Positions 7,140 through 9,297 of a DNA stretch of 9,297 nt are shown piece by piece. Position 1 is the stretch's first letter. Every line of letters starts with the position of its first letter. This stretch comes from Oscillospiraceae bacterium (lineage in GTDB: Bacteria; Bacillota; Clostridia; Oscillospirales; Ruminococcaceae): NCBI GenBank assembly GCA_009784765.1, contig WQXP01000032.1:1-9297 (forward strand), in the 5' to 3' direction. Under the pieces are notes generated by a model. The model was not told the origin of the DNA. It ran no database searches and saw nothing but the letters and a program-made list of their open reading frames with translations. Made by a program: the position numbers and the translations under genes.

Positions 7140-7628
7140 ATGAGAAAACTGTTTGCTGTAACAACAACTGTAGTGCTAATCGCACTCATGATTTGCGGGT
7201 TGACGGCTTGCGACAAGGAACCCGAAATAATCGAAACACCGCCGCCGGACGAGGTTTTTGCGGCACTCGAAGACGCGGGCTTTTTTGAAGCCGCGCTGAC
7301 TATGCGCGATGTTCCCGAAAGCAGATTGTCCGATTTGCACATAGTTCCCGACGACGCGGTGAGTTTCGTCGCGAAAGAGGCGGCTATTTCAGCGGTTTTT
7401 TTGCAACTCATCTTGATTGAAGCCCACTCGGAGCGGTTGGGTGCTGTTCACACGGCTATGCTCGAGTATCAGTCGGCATTACAACAGAACGCGACTGCCT
7501 ATCCTCAGGGGGCAGTAGCGGCGGCAGCGTCGCGGGTGGGTTCACGGGGGAATTTAATCTGGCTCATTTGTGATGGGCGGGCAATTGAAATAGAACAAGC
7601 AATCATTGATTTAATTACAGGAGAATAA
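7140..7628 (+). CDS. Small secreted lipoprotein, probably DUF4358-like
   Basis: The product has 162 residues. It starts with a short basic end (MRK), a hydrophobic segment (about residues 4-20) and a lipobox LTAC with the lipidated cysteine C24, so it should be anchored on the outer face of the cytoplasmic membrane. A short acidic, proline-containing linker (about 25-37) leads to a domain of about 120 residues. The pattern of this domain ([21 protein letters not shown], a helix around residues 95-117 with [17 protein letters not shown], then [18 protein letters not shown]) resembles the clostridial lipoprotein family DUF4358, which has no known function. This assignment is from memory of the family pattern and could be wrong. 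A weak AGGG (7126-7129) lies 10 bases before the ATG. It sits 12 bases after the flavoprotein gene and 4 bases before the activase gene, so the three are probably cotranscribed. Confidence 0.72.
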   Translation: MRKLFAVTTTVVLIALMICGLTACDKEPEIIETPPPDEVFAALEDAGFFEAALTMRDVPESRLSDLHIVPDDAVSFVAKEAAISAVFLQLILIEAHSERLGAVHTAMLEYQSALQQNATAYPQGAVAAAASRVGSRGNLIWLICDGRAIEIEQAIIDLITGE

Positions 7629-7632
7629 CATC

Positions 7633-9297
7633 GTGAAAAAAATAGGACTTGACGTGGGTTCAACCACAGTAAAAATCGCGGTTTTAGACGAGAACAACGC
7701 AATTGTCTACAGCAAATATCAGCGGCACTTTTCTGACATTAAGAAAACACTCGCGGAAGTACTCAGCGAATGTGTGGATTTTCTGCAAGGCAAAAAAGAA
7801 AGCCTTGTCGCTGTACACGTAACAGGTTCAGGGGGGATTAACGCCGCGAAATGGCTTGAAATTCCCTTTGTGCAGGAAGTTACGGCGGGGGCTGTCGCTG
7901 TGGAAGAGCTTATTCCGCAGACAGATGTTGCAATTGAACTCGGCGGAGAAGACGCGAAGATTACATACTTCGCGGGGGGGCTTGAACAGCGCATGAACGG
8001 CTCTTGTGCCGGGGGAACGGGTGCGTTTATTGACCAGATGGCGGCACTCCTCAACACCGATATTACGGGGCTTGAAACACTCGCTGAAAAGTATGAGACT
8101 ATCTATCCGATTGCTTCCCGTTGCGGGGTTTTCGCTAAGAGCGATATTCAGCCGCTGTTGAACGACGGCGCAAAAAAGTCTGACATTGCCGCGTCGATAT
8201 ACCAGTCGGTAGTCAATCAGACAATCAGCGGGCTTGCTTGCGGAAAGCCCATTCGCGGAAAAATCGCATTTCTCGGCGGCCCTCTGCACTATCTGCCTGA
8301 ACTTCGCAAGCGATTCATCGAGACCCTTGCTCTTGAGGGCGATGACATTATCATTCCCGATAACGCGAACTTGTTCGTGGCTATGGGGGCGGCGTTGTCT
8401 AAAAGCAAGGACGATGTTGATGTTGATTTGAAAAGCCTCAAGGGCAAAATTGACAAGTTGTCGGACGTCGAAGTTCATGAGATTGAGCGGCTTGCGCCTC
8501 TGTTCACGAGTGATGAGCAACGCACGGAGTTCCTTGAACGCCACAAAGCGGGGGCTATTCCTACGGCTGAACTGTCCGAATACTCGGGCAAGTGCTACCT
8601 CGGGCTTGACATGGGAAGCACGACCACCAAAGCCGCGCTGATTAACGACAAAGCGGAAATCCTCTACTCGCACTATGACAACAACATGGGGGACCCCCTC
8701 AAGTCTGTCATCGGGATTCTCAAAGACATATATGCGAAACTCCCCAAAGGCGCGAGTATTGCGAAAGTTACCGCTACGGGTTACGGCGAGCATTTGGTAA
8801 TCGCCGCACTCGGGGTTGACTACGGCGAAATCGAGACTATGGCGCATTACAAAGCCGCTGAAAAAATCCTCCCCGGTGTTGAGTTTATTCTCGACATCGG
8901 CGGGCAGGACATGAAGTGTATGCGTGTTCGCCCCTCTGAAGACGGCAAGCCGGGCGAGATTGACTCAATCTTGCTTAACGAAGCTTGTTCATCGGGGTGC
9001 GGTTCTTTTATCGAGAACTTCGCGAATGCTCTCGGCATGAAAGCCGCAGAGTTCGCAGAGGTGGGCTTAGAGGCTACTAATCCTGTTGACCTTGGCTCGC
9101 GCTGTACTGTGTTTATGAATTCGCGTGTAAAACAGGCGCAAAAGGAAGGCGCAAGCGTCGCGGATATATCTGCGGGGTTGAGTTACTCTGTTGTTAAGAA
9201 CGCGCTGTTTAAGGTAATCAAAGTCCGTGAGCCTGAGTCTATGGGTACGAAAATCATAGTACAAGGCGGGACTTTCTTGAACAACTCTGTGCTTCGC
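7633..9297 (+). CDS. Tandem BadF/BcrA/HgdC-type acyl-CoA dehydratase activase-like ATPase, runs off right edge
   Basis: From the GTG at 7633, 555 codons remain open to the edge. Two ATPase domains of the acetate/sugar kinase-Hsp70-actin fold follow each other. Domain 1 (about 1-265) has [15 protein letters not shown] (64-68), ELGGEDAKI (102-110), C125 in GSCAGGTG, C164 in SRCGVF and FLGGPL (213-218). Domain 2 (from about 321) has [10 protein letters not shown] (324-333), ATGYG (381-385), DIGGQD (421-426), C452 in NEACSSG, C491 in SRCTVF and QGGTFLNN. In the HgdC activator two cysteines at this spacing bridge a [4Fe-4S] cluster between subunits. Here both pairs are 39 apart. Proteins with this tandem layout are often about 1,400 residues and carry a DUF2229-type region further on; whether this one does cannot be seen. 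The exact role of the long form is not established. AGGAGA at 7619-7624 lies 8 bases before the start. Confidence 0.9.
   Translation, partial: MKKIGLDVGSTTVKIAVLDENNAIVYSKYQRHFSDIKKTLAEVLSECVDFLQGKKESLVAVHVTGSGGINAAKWLEIPFVQEVTAGAVAVEELIPQTDVAIELGGEDAKITYFAGGLEQRMNGSCAGGTGAFIDQMAALLNTDITGLETLAEKYETIYPIASRCGVFAKSDIQPLLNDGAKKSDIAASIYQSVVNQTISGLACGKPIRGKIAFLGGPLHYLPELRKRFIETLALEGDDIIIPDNANLFVAMGAALSKSKDDVDVDLKSLKGKIDKLSDVEVHEIERLAPLFTSDEQRTEFLERHKAGAIPTAELSEYSGKCYLGLDMGSTTTKAALINDKAEILYSHYDNNMGDPLKSVIGILKDIYAKLPKGASIAKVTATGYGEHLVIAALGVDYGEIETMAHYKAAEKILPGVEFILDIGGQDMKCMRVRPSEDGKPGEIDSILLNEACSSGCGSFIENFANALGMKAAEFAEVGLEATNPVDLGSRCTVFMNSRVKQAQKEGASVADISAGLSYSVVKNALFKVIKVREPESMGTKIIVQGGTFLNNSVLR

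Noticed and set aside
7828..8847. A 339-codon open frame on the minus strand opposite the activase gene
   Set aside because: It lies wholly antisense to a clearly recognised ATPase with intact motifs, and its translation resembles no family I know. It is a codon-bias shadow.

Overview
The window looks like chromosomal DNA of an anaerobic, low-oxygen-adapted member of the Clostridia (Bacillota). This is an inference, and no lower taxon can be named. It rests on strong AGGAGG-type ribosome binding sites, textbook sigma-A promoters (TTGACA-17-TATACT), the short 'family 2' type of ThiF, an oxygen-sensitive radical-SAM ThiH, a clostridial-type cellobiose phosphorylase, a small clostridial-type lipoprotein, and a large 2-hydroxyacyl-CoA dehydratase activase-like protein. 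Base composition looks intermediate, near 50% GC, with AT-rich intergenic DNA. Coding density is very high and there are no RNA genes, insertion sequences or CRISPR arrays.

Layout: (1) Positions 1-1167, minus strand: the first 389 codons of a GH94 cellobiose phosphorylase whose C-terminal half lies beyond the left edge. (2) Positions 1168-1340: a 173-bp AT-rich divergent control region. It holds a minus-strand promoter for the phosphorylase, a plus-strand promoter for argG, and a 12-bp inverted repeat across the minus-strand promoter. (3) Positions 1341-6446, plus strand: a tightly packed six-gene run argG-argH-thiS-thiF-thiG-thiH. The first two genes are the last two steps of arginine synthesis. 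The next four are the sulfur-carrier and thiazole-forming branch of thiamine synthesis. Genes overlap or lie within a few bases of each other, and no promoter, terminator or TPP riboswitch is visible between them. (4) Positions 6443-6471: a new promoter whose -35 box contains the stop codon of thiH. (5) Positions 6510-9297, plus strand: an FMN-binding flavoprotein with an iron-sulfur-type cysteine cluster, a small lipoprotein (probably DUF4358-like), and the first 555 codons of a tandem-domain BadF/BcrA/HgdC-like ATPase that runs off the right edge.

The thi genes should work together: ThiF adenylates the C-terminal glycine of ThiS, the carrier is thiolated, ThiH cleaves tyrosine to dehydroglycine, and ThiG condenses these with deoxyxylulose phosphate to form the thiazole. 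Using ThiH rather than the O2-dependent ThiO fits anaerobic life. Nothing here is an obviously new system. The points most worth a second look are the joint arginine/thiazole operon with an ArgH that appears C-terminally shortened at the junction, the operator-like inverted repeat, and the flavoprotein-lipoprotein-activase cluster, in which the flavoprotein might supply electrons to the activase (speculative).
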